Assembly (NCBI GenBank): GCA_027295975.1
Contig: JAPUJX010000101.1
Coordinates: 1-6,224 of the forward strand
Direction: 5' to 3'
Source of the DNA: Gammaproteobacteria bacterium
GTDB lineage: Bacteria > Pseudomonadota > Gammaproteobacteria > Pseudomonadales > Azotimanducaceae
DNA length: 6,224 bases
The position numbers were made by a program, and so were the translations under genes. Positions 6,219 through 6,224 of this stretch are shown here, one piece after another. The notes beneath the pieces are model-generated. The model was given only the letters and a program-made list of their open reading frames with translations. It ran no database searches and had not been told where the DNA came from. How positions within the stretch are numbered: the first letter of the stretch is position 1; every line of letters starts with the position of its first letter.

Positions 6219-6224
6219 TTTACA

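Noticed and set aside
5782..6224. Integron attC site or tRNA in the tail region
   Set aside because: No RYYYAAC/GTTRRRY pair in the right arrangement and no cloverleaf-like arms were found.

Overview
The window suggests a Gammaproteobacterium. Its three complete genes encode a type I secretion TolC family outer membrane factor, an OmpA-like barrel with thrombospondin type 3 repeats, and the twitching-motility ATPase PilU. This set is typical of free-living or marine Gammaproteobacteria, but the genus cannot be read from the sequence. Base composition looks moderately GC-rich in the genes, with AT-rich control regions around 3301-3429 and 6180-6211.

Left part (1-3300, minus strand): a TolC-family gene (3276 to 1927) is followed after about 235 bp by a long open frame (1691 to beyond base 1). 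I translated the latter directly as 563 uninterrupted codons. It encodes an unusual adaptor: two GAF-like domains in the N-terminal half, one membrane helix, then an HlyD/membrane-fusion-protein periplasmic part. The two genes look like the outer membrane channel and the adaptor of one export system. The inner-membrane pump or transporter is not in the window and would be expected to the left of it.

Middle (3301-4194): a divergent control region contains an 11-bp direct repeat, one copy of which overlaps a plausible -10 box for tolC. It separates tolC from a plus-strand gene for a secreted outer membrane beta-barrel. That protein ends in two calcium-type TSP3 repeats and has no OmpA peptidoglycan-binding domain.

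Right part (4195-6224): between the barrel gene and pilU lies a minus-strand relic of the C-terminal end of an acyl-CoA carboxylase carboxyltransferase subunit, disrupted by a frameshift. pilU (4579-5781) follows, complete, with all ATPase motifs and a very acidic tail; pilT is not adjacent. The last 443 bases hold no gene I can support. They carry a short inverted repeat, a motif resembling sequences near REP-associated transposases (uncertain), and, at the very end, a -10-like box plus a strong Shine-Dalgarno sequence that point to a plus-strand gene starting just beyond the window.

Apart from the tolC/adaptor pair, the genes do not form one pathway. The window is a patchwork of export, envelope and motility genes with decayed material between them.
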